This document shows, one piece after another, positions 34,236 to 42,953 of a stretch of 64,000 nucleotides of DNA. The DNA lies in NCBI RefSeq assembly GCF_002846415.1, contig NZ_PJMX01000001.1:7130001-7194000 (forward strand), in the 5' to 3' direction. Origin of the DNA: Streptomyces sp. TLI_146. GTDB lineage: Bacteria > Actinomycetota > Actinomycetes > Streptomycetales > Streptomycetaceae. The position numbers were made by a program, and so were the translations under genes. The notes beneath the pieces are model-generated. The model did not search any database, was not told the origin of the DNA, and was given only the letters and a program-made list of their open reading frames with translations. Positions within the stretch are counted from its first letter, which is position 1, and each line of letters begins with the position of its first letter.

Positions 34236-34795
34236 GTGTCCGACAAGATCACCTACCTCGCCGAGGGGCCCCGCGTGGGCATTCGGGGCTTTACGTTCGA
34301 GGACGCGGGGAGTTCACCGCGCTCGCGCGGGAGAGCCGGGGGCTGCACGCGCCGTGGTTGTTTCCGCCGACCGAGCCCGACGCGTACGCGGCCTACGCGG
34401 GGCGGCTGCTGGAGGACCCGGACCGGTACGGGTTCCTGGTCTGTACGCGCGAGGACGACCGGATCGCCGGATTCATCAACATCAACAACGTCGTCCAGGG
34501 CGCCTTCCGCAGCGGCGCCCTCGGCTACGGCGCCTTCGCGCACGCCGCCGGGCGCGGGCTGATGGGCGAAGGGCTGGACCTGGTCACCCGGTACGCCTTC
34601 ACCACGCTCGGCCTGCACCGCCTGGAGGTGAACATCCAGCCCGGCAACACCGCCTCCATCGCCCTGGTCCGCCGAGCCGGATACCGTCTCGAAGGCTTCT
34701 CGCCCGACTTCCTCTTCATCGACGGCGCCTGGCGCGACCACCAGCGCTGGGCGATCACGGCGGAGATGGTGCCTCCAGCACCCGAGCCGCGCTGA
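34236..34795 (+). pseudogene. GNAT family N-acetyltransferase (RimJ/RimL-like), frame broken by one missing G, probably a sequence error
   Basis: The start GTG 34236 reads MSDKITYLAEGPRVGIRGFT, then the frame breaks at a run of four G (34307-34310). Restoring a fifth G gives EDAGEFTALARESRGLHAPW and leads into the long second part (FPPTEPDAYAAYAGRLLEDP and on) with the acetyl-CoA region GLMGEGLDLVTRYAF and LEVNIQPGNTASIALVRRAG. Corrected length is 186 residues, typical for RimJ/RimL-type acetyltransferases of protein N-termini or small amines. A -10-like TACCCT (34224-34229) ends 6 nt before the GTG, suggesting a leaderless message. Confidence 0.82.
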
Positions 34796-34929
34796 CCCCC
34801 CGCCGGCGGACACCCTTTGCGCAATCCTGACCAGGGGATCCTCTGGTCAGTGTGGCGCGCGCCGTGTTCCATGGTCACGGGGCGGCCGCAGGGACGGGGC
34901 GGCCGACCGCGCGAGGGAATGAGGTTGCC

Positions 34930-36900
34930 TTGGCCACGACCGTGCGACGTGCCGTACTGACCCTGCCCGCCGCCCCGTTGGGGCCGCCCAACCCGCTGCC
35001 CGCGCTGCGGCCGCTCGACGAGGTGCACACCCTGGACGAGCGGGCCCGCGCGGACCTGCCGCGCGACATGGCCCGCCAGATCGGCTACCGGCCGCTGGAG
35101 ACGGTCCTGCCGGTACGGATCCTCGACGGCTACGGCCGCGAGCGCACCCCCACCGACCTCGACACGCTCGTCCTGGAGAACTCCCAGCTGCGCGTCACCG
35201 TACTGCCCGGCCTCGGCGGCCGGATCCGCTCCCTCTTCCACAAGCCGACCGGGCGCGAACTCCTCTACGTCAACCCCGTGTTCCAGCCCGCCGACTTCGC
35301 CCTGAACGGCGCCTGGTTCTCCGGCGGCATCGAGTGGAACATCGGCGCCACCGGCCACACGACCCTCTCCTGCGCCCCCGTGCACGCGGCCGTCGTCCTC
35401 GCCCCCGACGGTGGCGAGATGCTGCGCCTGTGGGAGTGGGAGCGGTTGCGCGACCTGCCGTTCCAGGTGGACCTGTGGCTGCCCGAGGACTCCGACTTCC
35501 TGTACGTGGGCGTCCGCGTGCGCAACCCGCACGAGCGGACCGCGCCCGTCTACTGGTGGTCCAACATCGCCGTGGAGGAGGACGAACACACCCGCGTCGT
35601 CGCCCCCGCCGACCGGGCCTGGCACTTCGGATACGAACGCGCGCTGCGGCGGGTCCCGGTTCCCGAGTGGGACGGCGCCGACCGTACGTATCCGCTGCGC
35701 GGCGAACACCCCGCCGACTACTTCTACGAGGTGCCCGACGGCGCCCGCCGCTGGATCGCCTCGCTCGACGCGGCCGGGCAGGGCCTGGTCCAGACGTCGA
35801 CCGATCCGCTGCGCGGGCGCAAGCTGTTCCTGTGGGGCTCCGGCCGGGGCGGGCGGCGCTGGCAGGAGTGGCTCACCGAGCCCGGGACGACCGGTTACGC
35901 GGAGATCCAGGCGGGCCTGGCGCGCACCCAGTTGGAGCACGTCCCGCTGGAGGCGGGCGCGGAGTTCGCCTGGCTGGAGGCTTACGGCCCGCTCGCCGCC
36001 GCCCCCGACCTCGTACACGGCGACGACTGGGCGGCGGCGCGCGGCGAGGTGGCCCAGCGGCTGGAGACGGTGCTGCCGCGCGAGCGCGTCGAGGAGGCGT
36101 ACGCGGCCTGGCGCCCGTACGCCGACACCGAGCCCACCGAGTCGCTGGCCACCGGGTCCGGGTGGGGGGCGCTCGAAGTGCTGCGGGGGAGCCTGAAGCT
36201 GCCCGGCACGCCGTTCGCCGAGTCGACGCTCGGCGAAGAGCAGGCGCCCTGGATGGAGTTGCTCCACGCCGGCGCGCTGCCCGAGCCGCGCCGGGTCGTC
36301 CCGCCCGGGCCGACCCTGGTGGCCCCGCACTGGCGGGACATGCTGGAGACGGCGCCCGCGTCCCCGCTCACCGAGTACCACCTCGGGGTCGCGCAGTGGC
36401 ACGCGGGCGACCGCGCGCAGGCCGTACGCAGCTGGGAGCGCGGGCTGCCGCTCGCCCCCTCGCGCTGGCCGCTGCTGCGGTGCCTGGCGGTCGCGGACCG
36501 GCTCGCGGGCAACGCGGACCGGGCCGCGTCGCTGTACGCGGAGGCGTTCGACGACCTGTGCGAGGAGCGGCGGGACGGGGAGCAGTGGGTCGCCGCGACC
36601 GCCGCGCTGGGACGGGAGGCGATGGGGGCGCTGCTCGACGCGGGGCGCCCTGCCGACACGCGTGCGGTCTGGGAGCGGCTTCGGGCCCCTGTGCGGGAGC
36701 GGGGGGCTTTTCGGCTGCTGGAAGCACAACTTCTGCTGGCTGAGGGCGACTTGGCGGGGGCACGTGCCGTCTTCGACGCGGGGTTCGAGGTCGCGGACTT
36801 GCGTGAAGGCGCGGAGATACTGGGTGAGGTGTGGGCGCGGATCACGGATGAGCCGCTGCCGGGGCGGTACGACTACCGGATGCGGCCGTCGCTCCGCTAG
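34930..36900 (+). CDS. DUF5107 domain protein with C-terminal TPR-like region
   Basis: A 656-residue cytoplasmic protein. The DUF5107 region (about residues 60-340; ENSQLRVTVLPGLGGRIRSL, then GGIEWNIGATGHT) has a galactose-mutarotase-like beta-sandwich look, and this family is often found with carbohydrate genes. The second half (about 460-640) is helical with TPR-like repeats (YHLGVAQWHAGDRAQAVRSW, then LLEAQLLLAEGDLAGARAVF). The exact role is unknown. Start TTG 34930 is chosen for GAGG 5 nt upstream; no ATG or GTG with a ribosome site lies nearby. A dispersed repeat unit follows. Confidence 0.82.
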   Translation: MATTVRRAVLTLPAAPLGPPNPLPALRPLDEVHTLDERARADLPRDMARQIGYRPLETVLPVRILDGYGRERTPTDLDTLVLENSQLRVTVLPGLGGRIRSLFHKPTGRELLYVNPVFQPADFALNGAWFSGGIEWNIGATGHTTLSCAPVHAAVVLAPDGGEMLRLWEWERLRDLPFQVDLWLPEDSDFLYVGVRVRNPHERTAPVYWWSNIAVEEDEHTRVVAPADRAWHFGYERALRRVPVPEWDGADRTYPLRGEHPADYFYEVPDGARRWIASLDAAGQGLVQTSTDPLRGRKLFLWGSGRGGRRWQEWLTEPGTTGYAEIQAGLARTQLEHVPLEAGAEFAWLEAYGPLAAAPDLVHGDDWAAARGEVAQRLETVLPRERVEEAYAAWRPYADTEPTESLATGSGWGALEVLRGSLKLPGTPFAESTLGEEQAPWMELLHAGALPEPRRVVPPGPTLVAPHWRDMLETAPASPLTEYHLGVAQWHAGDRAQAVRSWERGLPLAPSRWPLLRCLAVADRLAGNADRAASLYAEAFDDLCEERRDGEQWVAATAALGREAMGALLDAGRPADTRAVWERLRAPVRERGAFRLLEAQLLLAEGDLAGARAVFDAGFEVADLREGAEILGEVWARITDEPLPGRYDYRMRPSLR

Positions 36901-36909
36901 GGGGCGCGT

Positions 36910-36958
36910 TTTCGGCTGCGGGTCATCTGTGGCTGGTCGCGCAGTTCCCCGCGCCCCC
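36910..36958 (-). repeat. single ~50-bp GGGGCGCGGGGAACTGCGCG repeat (unit D)
   Basis: Reverse-orientation unit ending GCGCAGTTCCCCGCGCCCC, between the convergent DUF5107 and VOC genes. Its 5' part (TTCGGCTGCGGGTCATCTG) is diverged from the other units. Confidence 0.7.
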
Positions 36959-36971
36959 AAGAGGGCTCCCC

Positions 36972-37322
36972 CTAGGAGGACTTGTGGTCCACGTACTCGA
37001 ACACCGACCCGTCCGGATGCACCGCGATCAGGTTGCGGCCCACCGGGGTGGGGACCGGGCCCGCGATCACATGGGCGCCCACCCCGGTGAGGGCCCGGTA
37101 GGCGTCCTCGACGTCCTTCACGGCGATCGTGGCCGACACCTTGCGCAGGATCTCCAGCTCCGACTCCGGACCGCTCATCAGCAGGAAGCAGCCGACCGCG
37201 GCGACCGAGACCCCGCCCCGTTCGAAGCGGAGGGCTTTGCTTCCGGTGAGGCGTTCGTAGAAGACCACCGAGGTCTCCAGATCGTCGACGCAGATGCGCA
37301 GTGTGGTTCCGAGGATCTCCAT
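36972..37322 (-). CDS. VOC family (glyoxalase/bleomycin-resistance fold) protein
   Basis: A 116-residue single-domain protein with two beta-alpha-beta-beta-beta modules, LRICVDDLETSVVFYERLTG at the start and HPDGSVFEYVDHKS at the end. VOC proteins are metal-dependent lyases, dioxygenases or drug-binding proteins; nothing here tells which. Start ATG 37322: a -10-like TAGGCT (37330-37335) ends 7 nt before it, so it may be leaderless. A GTGAC-C-GTCAC palindrome at 37340-37350 overlaps the promoter and the stop of the upstream methyltransferase gene. Confidence 0.85.
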   Translation of the reverse strand: MEILGTTLRICVDDLETSVVFYERLTGSKALRFERGGVSVAAVGCFLLMSGPESELEILRKVSATIAVKDVEDAYRALTGVGAHVIAGPVPTPVGRNLIAVHPDGSVFEYVDHKSS

Positions 37323-37346
37323 ACGTACGAGCCTAGTTGGTGACCG

Positions 37347-38156
37347 TCACACGCGGCAGAGGATCTCGCCGTGGGGGACCATGAACCACGCGTCGTCGTG
37401 GGCGCCCCACTCCCGCCACTCCTCGGCGATCTCCGCGAGCACCGCCTCGGTCGCGTGTCCGCTGTCCACCGCGAGTTTCGCGTACGAGGACGCCACCGTG
37501 CGGTCCGCCCACAGACCGCTCCACCAGGCGCGCTCGTCCGGCGTGGCGAAACACCAGGTCGAGGCGGTGGAGGCAATGTCGGTGAAGCCCGCCTCGCGGG
37601 CCCAGGACCGCAGCCGCCGCCCGGCGTCCGGCTCGCCGCCGTTGGCCCGGGCGACCCGGTGGTACAGCTCCAGCCAGGTGTCCAGGGACGGGAGTTCGGG
37701 GAACCAGGTGAAGGCGCCGTAGTCGCTGTCGCGCACCGCGACCAGACCGCCCGGCCGGGTGACCCGGCGCATCTCGCGCAGCGCCTGGACCGGGTCGCCG
37801 ACGTGTTGCAGCACCTGGTGGGCGTGGACGACGTCGAAGGAGCCGTCGGGGTGGTCGAGGGCGTGCACGTCCGCGACGGCGAACGCCATGTTCCGCTGCC
37901 CGCGCCCCTCGGCGTACGCGCGCGCCTGCTCGACGATCGCGGGCGCCGCGTCGGCGGCGGTGACGTGGCCGTCCGGGACCAGCGCCGCCAGGTCGGCGGA
38001 GATGGTGCCGGGTCCGCAGCCGATGTCCAGGACCCGGGCGTCCGGCTTGAGTTCACCGATGAGGTACGCGGCGGAGTTGGCCGCGGTGCGCCAACTGTGA
38101 GAGCGCAGTACGGACTCGTGGTGGCCGTGCGTGTAGACGGCGGTCTCCTTCGGCAT
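37347..38156 (-). CDS. class I SAM-dependent methyltransferase (UbiE/type 11-like)
   Basis: A 269-residue methyltransferase. Motif I is VLDIGCGPGTISADLA (about residues 43-58), motif II AADAAPAIVEQARA, and the post-II segment FDVVHAHQVLQHVGDP is typical of Methyltransf_11. C-terminal region is rich in Trp (WWSGLWADR), probably substrate-binding. Substrate unknown. Start ATG 38156 has AGGGAG 8 nt upstream. Confidence 0.85.
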   Translation of the reverse strand: MPKETAVYTHGHHESVLRSHSWRTAANSAAYLIGELKPDARVLDIGCGPGTISADLAALVPDGHVTAADAAPAIVEQARAYAEGRGQRNMAFAVADVHALDHPDGSFDVVHAHQVLQHVGDPVQALREMRRVTRPGGLVAVRDSDYGAFTWFPELPSLDTWLELYHRVARANGGEPDAGRRLRSWAREAGFTDIASTASTWCFATPDERAWWSGLWADRTVASSYAKLAVDSGHATEAVLAEIAEEWREWGAHDDAWFMVPHGEILCRV

Positions 38157-38393
38157 GACCGGCTCCCTCTCTCGACGTTCTCCCGACCTTCTCGCGGTCG
38201 GTACCGCCACCGTACGCCGCCGTGTCGGATGGTGAGACCTGCGTTTCGTCATATGGACAGCGCGGCGTCGTCCGCCGGGCGCGCTCCGGGGCAGCCGGGC
38301 CCCGTCGAGTCGGCACTACCGGCGAGGTGGAACAAGCCGTAGCGTCGGGTGCGTTACCCCTGCCGAGCAAGAAAGATCACTTGGGAGGGCACC

Positions 38394-39155
38394 ATGGGTG
38401 AGGTATCGATCCGGTACGTGGGCGGGCCGACGGCGGTCGTGGAGATCTGCGGATTGCGGCTGGTCACCGACCCGACCTTCGACGCGCCGGGCGACTATCC
38501 GGTGGGCCCCGACCGCAAGCTGGTGAAGACGGCGGGACCGGCCGTCGAGGCCGACGAGACCGGGGCCGTGGACGCGGTGCTGCTCTCGCACGACCAGCAC
38601 CCCGACAACCTGGACGAGTCCGGGCGCGCCTACTTGGCCCGGGTGCCGCTGGTCCTGTCGACGCCCGCCGCGCACGGCAGGCTCGGGGACGTGGTGACGG
38701 CGCTGCCCAACTGGGAGACGTACGAGCTCGGCGAGCGGCTGCGGATCACCGGGGTGCCCGCGCTGCACGGGCCCGAGGGCGCCGAGGCGCTGACCGGGGA
38801 GGTCACCGGGTTCGTCCTGCACGGCGACGCGGTGCCGACCGTCTACGTCAGCGGTGACAACGCCTCCCTTGACCACGTCCGCGCGGTCGCCGAGCGCTTC
38901 GGCCCGGTCGACGTGGCCGTCCTCTTCGCCGGGGCCGCGCGCACCCCGCTCTTCGACGGCGCCCCGCTGACCCTGACCAGCGAGGCCGCCGCCGAGGCCG
39001 CCCAGATCCTGGGCGCCCGCCATGTGGTGCCGCTCCACTTCGAGCACTGGGTCCACTTCAGCGAGGGCGCGGACACCCTGACCGAGGCGTTCGCCGCCGC
39101 CGGACTCAGCGAGCGGCTGCGGCTGCTGAAGCCGGGGGCGACGTTCACGGACTAG
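38394..39155 (+). CDS. MBL-fold metallo-hydrolase (UlaG-like)
   Basis: A 253-residue metallo-beta-lactamase-fold protein. The metal motif is SHDQHPDNLDESG, in which the usual HxHxDH becomes HxxHxDN, with Asn replacing the last His. Later conserved points are YVSGDNASLDH and VVPLHFEHWVHF. The reaction is unknown; UlaG-like members are lactonases, phosphodiesterases or nucleases. Start ATG 38394 has GGAGG 6 nt upstream. Confidence 0.83.
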   Translation: MGEVSIRYVGGPTAVVEICGLRLVTDPTFDAPGDYPVGPDRKLVKTAGPAVEADETGAVDAVLLSHDQHPDNLDESGRAYLARVPLVLSTPAAHGRLGDVVTALPNWETYELGERLRITGVPALHGPEGAEALTGEVTGFVLHGDAVPTVYVSGDNASLDHVRAVAERFGPVDVAVLFAGAARTPLFDGAPLTLTSEAAAEAAQILGARHVVPLHFEHWVHFSEGADTLTEAFAAAGLSERLRLLKPGATFTD

Positions 39156-39167
39156 GGCTGCCGTGGG

Positions 39168-40691
39168 TCACGGGCGCACCGGCGGCCGGTACACCGTCAG
39201 CGCCTCCGGCAGCTTGTCGACCGTCAACTCACCCTCTATGCGGGCGACCTCACCGTCGTACGCCACCGGTGTGCCCGGCGCGATCCGGCCGATACGCAGT
39301 CGGCGCATCCGCCGGGCCGCGTGGACGGGGGAGCGGCTGAGCGGTCCGGCGAGCGCGGCCGCCAGCAGCCGGAGGCCGGGCAGCCGGCCGCCCTGCACCA
39401 CCCGGACGTCGAGCAGCCCGTCCGCCAGGTCGTAGCGGTGGGCCGGGGCCGGGCCCAGGCGCTGGTAGATGCAGTTGCCCGCGAACAGCAGCCACAGCGC
39501 GTGCGGCCTGCCGCTCAGTTCGGCCTCCAGGGGGCGCTCGCCGCGCAGCACCTCGTACGCCGCGAGCACCCCGGCCGGCCAGCTGCCGATCCGCGGCGAC
39601 CAGCGCTCGCGCAGCCGCACCAGCTCCGGGTAGACGCCGAGGCTGAAGGTGTTGACGAAGTATCCGGCGGCGGCGCCGTCCGGGCCCGGCGTGAACCGGC
39701 CGAGGTCCACCTTGACGGCGTCGCCCGAGGCCAGCGCGCGGGCGGTGTCCTGGACCTCCTCGATGCCCAGGTCGTACGCGAAGTGGTTGAGGGTGCCGCC
39801 GGGGAACACCGCGAGCGGTACACCGTGCCGGGCGGCCGCCACCGCCGCCTGGTTCACCGTGCCGTCGCCGCCGCACACCCCGAGCGCCCGGCCGCGCCGG
39901 GCCGCCTTGTCGAGCGCCGCTGCCAGGTCCTGCGGGGCGCACTCCACCACCTCGGCCAGCGGCAGCGCCTCGCGCACCGCCGCGGCCTTCGCGGCGGCCG
40001 AGCCGGAGGTCTCGTTGACCACGACCACCAGGTGCTCGCCACCGGGCAGCGCGGGCGCGTCCGCGTGCGGCCGTCCCGGCGCGGGCAACTGGCGCCGGGT
40101 GGGCACCAGGCCCCGTACCGCGAACGCCGCGCCGACGCCGAGGGCCGCGCCCACCAGGACGTCGCCCGGATAGTGCACCCCCGTGTAGACCCGGGAGGCG
40201 GCCACCGAGAAGGCGACCGGCGCCACCGCCGCGCCCCAGCCCAGCGACTCCAGGGCCACCCCGGTGGCGAAGGCGGCCGCCGACGCGGAGTGCCCGGACG
40301 GAAAGGACGTGGTGATCGGCTGGTGCTTCAACTGCCGTACCAGCGGCACCAGGTCGATTATCGGCCGGGGCCTGCGCACCGACCGCTTGACCACCGTGTT
40401 GACGGTCGCCGAGGCGAGCGCGAGCGAGGCCACGCCGCGCAGCGCCGCCCGGCGCGCCCGGGGCGAGCCGGTGGCCGCCATCGCGGCGGCGGCGCCGAAC
40501 CACAGCAGTCCGTGGTCGGCGGCCCGGCTCAGCCGCGGCAGCACGGCGCGGGCGCCGGGCCAGTTGCGGTCGGCGGCCACCTTGAACAGCGCGCGGTCAC
40601 CGGCGCCGAGGCTGCGGGGCAGGGTCCACACGGGCCGCTCGGCGGAGTCGGGCGGCAGGGGCGGTACTGACGGCAGGGACGGAAAAGACAT
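39168..40691 (-). CDS. bifunctional PAP2 phosphatase / diacylglycerol kinase-like lipid kinase
   Basis: A 507-residue fusion. The N-terminal membrane half is a PAP2 phosphatase with KRSVRRPRP, FPSGHSAS and SRVYTGVHYPGDV, the three parts of the acid phosphatase active site. The C-terminal half (from about residue 210) is a DAGK/YegS-like lipid kinase with the nucleotide loop VCGGDGTVNQ and FPGGTLNHFAYDLG. Together they could interconvert a phosphorylated and a free polyprenol or diacylglycerol. Start ATG 40691; no strong Shine-Dalgarno. Confidence 0.9.
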   Translation of the reverse strand: MSFPSLPSVPPLPPDSAERPVWTLPRSLGAGDRALFKVAADRNWPGARAVLPRLSRAADHGLLWFGAAAAMAATGSPRARRAALRGVASLALASATVNTVVKRSVRRPRPIIDLVPLVRQLKHQPITTSFPSGHSASAAAFATGVALESLGWGAAVAPVAFSVAASRVYTGVHYPGDVLVGAALGVGAAFAVRGLVPTRRQLPAPGRPHADAPALPGGEHLVVVVNETSGSAAAKAAAVREALPLAEVVECAPQDLAAALDKAARRGRALGVCGGDGTVNQAAVAAARHGVPLAVFPGGTLNHFAYDLGIEEVQDTARALASGDAVKVDLGRFTPGPDGAAAGYFVNTFSLGVYPELVRLRERWSPRIGSWPAGVLAAYEVLRGERPLEAELSGRPHALWLLFAGNCIYQRLGPAPAHRYDLADGLLDVRVVQGGRLPGLRLLAAALAGPLSRSPVHAARRMRRLRIGRIAPGTPVAYDGEVARIEGELTVDKLPEALTVYRPPVRP

Positions 40692-40775
40692 GGCCCATGG
40701 GTACCCGCGCGCAGTCGGCGCAATCCGTGCCCATCCCTGCTTGAGCCGTACGCCCCGGTCGGGAAGAGTGAGCTC

Positions 40776-41366
40776 ATGGACTCTTCTGCGTCTGCGGACC
40801 ACGCCCAGCTCCTCGACCGGCACCGCGAGGCCGTCGCCTTCTTCGGCTCCCGCGTCCACGCGGTCCGGGCCGACCAGTGGGACCTGCCCACGCCGTGCAC
40901 CGAGTGGACGGTGCGGGACCTCGTCAACCATCTGGCCGTCGAGCAGCTGTGGGTGCCGCCGCTGGTCGCGGAAGGCCGCACCATCGCCGATGTCGGGGAC
41001 GCCTACGACGGCGATGTGCTCGGCGCCGACCCGGTGGGCGTGTGGGAGTCGGCGCGGGCCGCGGCGGTGGCCGCGTTCGCCGGGCCGGGCGCGCTGGACG
41101 GCACGGTCGAGCTCTCGTACGGCAAGACGCCCGTCGCCGCGTACTGCTCGCAGATGGTGGCGGACGCGGTGGTGCACGCCTGGGACCTGTCCCGGGCGAT
41201 CGGCGCGGACGAGCGGCTGCCGCGGGACCTGGTCGACGCGGCGGCGCGGGAGTTCGGCGGATACGCCGACCAGCTGCCCCGCGCTCTGTTCGACGCGCCG
41301 GTCGCGGTGGCCGAGGAGGCCGACGCCCAGACGCGGCTGCTCGCGATGCTGGGCCGGAACGCCTGA
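40776..41366 (+). CDS. TIGR03086-family DinB-like metal-binding protein
   Basis: A 196-residue four-helix DinB/MDMPI-like protein (mycothiol-dependent maleylpyruvate isomerase N-terminal domain family). Helix 2 has TPCTEWTVRDLVNHLAVEQ (first metal His), and a later helix has ADAVVHAWDLSRAIGADERL with the second His. Such proteins are thought to be mycothiol-dependent transferases; the substrate here is unknown. The start ATG has GGAAGAG upstream. Confidence 0.88.
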   Translation: MDSSASADHAQLLDRHREAVAFFGSRVHAVRADQWDLPTPCTEWTVRDLVNHLAVEQLWVPPLVAEGRTIADVGDAYDGDVLGADPVGVWESARAAAVAAFAGPGALDGTVELSYGKTPVAAYCSQMVADAVVHAWDLSRAIGADERLPRDLVDAAAREFGGYADQLPRALFDAPVAVAEEADAQTRLLAMLGRNA

Positions 41367-41373
41367 CGGCGGG

Positions 41374-41853
41374 TCAGAGCACGTGAGGGGGGCCGGTCCG
41401 GTCGGCGGGCCCTCCTTGCCGGGGCACCTCCGGCCAGCCCTGCGGGGCCGCCCGGCTGATGTCCCCCAGCGGCGAGCGGGGGTCCTGGTGGGCGGCGACG
41501 TCACCGAGGCTCAGCATGCCCAGCGGCCGCCCGCCCTCGACCACCGGCAGCCGGCGCACCGCGTGCCGCCGCATCAGCCGCACCGCCGTCGCCAGCTCGT
41601 CGTCGGGACCCACACACACCGGTGAACGGGTGCACACGGACTGGACGCTGACGGTCAGCGGGTCGGCGCCGTCGGCCACCGCGCGCAGGGTGATGTCCCG
41701 GTCGGTGAGCACCCCGATCAACTGGTCGCCCCGCGCGACCAGCACGTCCCCGATGTCCTGGGCGCGCATCAGCTGGGCCGCTTCGACCAGCGAGGCGTCG
41801 GGCCGTACGGCCGCCACACCCGCCGTCATGACTTCCCGCACGTACCGTGCCAT
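41374..41853 (-). CDS. CBS domain-pair protein
   Basis: A 159-residue protein with two CBS motifs (about residues 8-58: DIGDVLVARGDQLIGVLTDR; about 72-125: AVRRLPVVEGGRPLGMLSLG). Such Bateman modules bind adenine nucleotides or similar ligands. A Pro-rich C-terminal tail follows. It lies divergent from a SigB/F-type sigma factor gene, as often seen in stress-response clusters of Streptomyces. Start ATG 41853 with GCGGAAAG upstream. Confidence 0.9.
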   Translation of the reverse strand: MARYVREVMTAGVAAVRPDASLVEAAQLMRAQDIGDVLVARGDQLIGVLTDRDITLRAVADGADPLTVSVQSVCTRSPVCVGPDDELATAVRLMRRHAVRRLPVVEGGRPLGMLSLGDVAAHQDPRSPLGDISRAAPQGWPEVPRQGGPADRTGPPHVL

Positions 41854-42119
41854 CGCTTTCCGCCTCGTCTCCGTCTCGGTTCCGTGTCCGCGTCTCGGTT
41901 CCGTCCCGGCGCAGTACCCCGCCCCGTCCCGTCCATGCCGGACCCGGGGCGTTTGGAGCGGATGACCCCGGGCAGGCGCTCATCGTGCTTCGGACCGGAG
42001 GCACGTCCGTGGGAGCGGCTGTCCGCTCCGGGCGTGCCCGTGTCATCGGCCGGGGCACCCGGCGCAGCCCTCCCGGCGGTAACCACCATCCGAGACCACC
42101 GTTCAGGGAGCTGTCCCAC

Positions 42120-42953
42120 ATGCGTACACACGCACAGGCCACAGCCAAGCACCCGCACGACGACGCCCCCGATACCGCCGCCGCGTTCGCGCGGCTCGCC
42201 GCACTGCCCGACGGACCCGAACGGCATGCGCTGCGCCAGGACCTGGTCCGGGCCTGGCTGCCCATGGCCGAGCGGCTGGCCGGCCGGTTCCGCAACCGGG
42301 GCGAGGCCCTCGACGACCTGCGCCAGGTGGCCGCCCTCGGCCTCGTCAAGGCCGTCGACCGGTACGACCCGGAGCGCGGCGCCGCGTTCGAGAGCTTCGC
42401 GGTGCCGACCATCACCGGCGAGCTCAAGCGCCACTTCCGCGACCACATGTGGACCCTGCATGTGCCCCGCCGGGTCCAGGACCTGCGCGGCCGGGTCCGC
42501 GCCGCCCGCCAGGAGCTCATGCAGACCGCCGGCGCCCGCAACCCCTCCGTGGCGGACATCGCTGCGCACACCGGCATGACCGAGGACGAGGTCAAGGCCG
42601 GTCTCGAAGCGCTCGACAGCTTCTCCGCGCTCTCCCTCGACGCCGAACTGCCGGGCGCCGAGGACGGCTACAGCCTCAGCGACTCGCTGGGCGCGCCCGA
42701 CCCGGCGCTCGACGTCGTCGTCGACCGCGAGGCCGTCAAACCGGGGCTGCGCCGGCTCCCGCCGAGGGAGCAGCAGATCCTCTACATGCGGTTCTTCCGC
42801 GACATGACGCAGAGCAGGATCGCCGAGGACCTGGGCATCTCCCAGATGCACGTCTCCCGGCTGATCAGTCGCTGCTGCACTCGGCTGCGGGATCAGGCGC
42901 TGCGGGAGCAGGCTCCGGCAGCTCATCACCCGGCGGAGCGGGACGCCGCATAG
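42120..42953 (+). CDS. SigB/SigF/SigG-type RNA polymerase sigma factor
   Basis: A 277-residue group 3 sigma factor. Region 2 (about 55-115) has DDLRQVAALGLVKAVDRYDP and VPTITGELKRHFRD; region 3 follows; region 4 (about 215-262) has LPPREQQILYMRFFRDMTQS then AEDLGISQMHVSRLISR. These sigma factors direct osmotic, oxidative or developmental stress genes and are usually held by anti-sigma kinases; none is encoded next door. Start ATG 42120 with GGGAG 9 nt upstream. Its last 89 nt overlap the convergent PAS/GAF gene. Confidence 0.92.
   Translation: MRTHAQATAKHPHDDAPDTAAAFARLAALPDGPERHALRQDLVRAWLPMAERLAGRFRNRGEALDDLRQVAALGLVKAVDRYDPERGAAFESFAVPTITGELKRHFRDHMWTLHVPRRVQDLRGRVRAARQELMQTAGARNPSVADIAAHTGMTEDEVKAGLEALDSFSALSLDAELPGAEDGYSLSDSLGAPDPALDVVVDREAVKPGLRRLPPREQQILYMRFFRDMTQSRIAEDLGISQMHVSRLISRCCTRLRDQALREQAPAAHHPAERDAA

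Noticed and set aside
42000..42119. SigB-type autoregulatory promoter (GTTT...GGGTAT-like) before the sigma factor gene
   Set aside because: No -10 or -35 of that kind at a suitable distance from the start codon.
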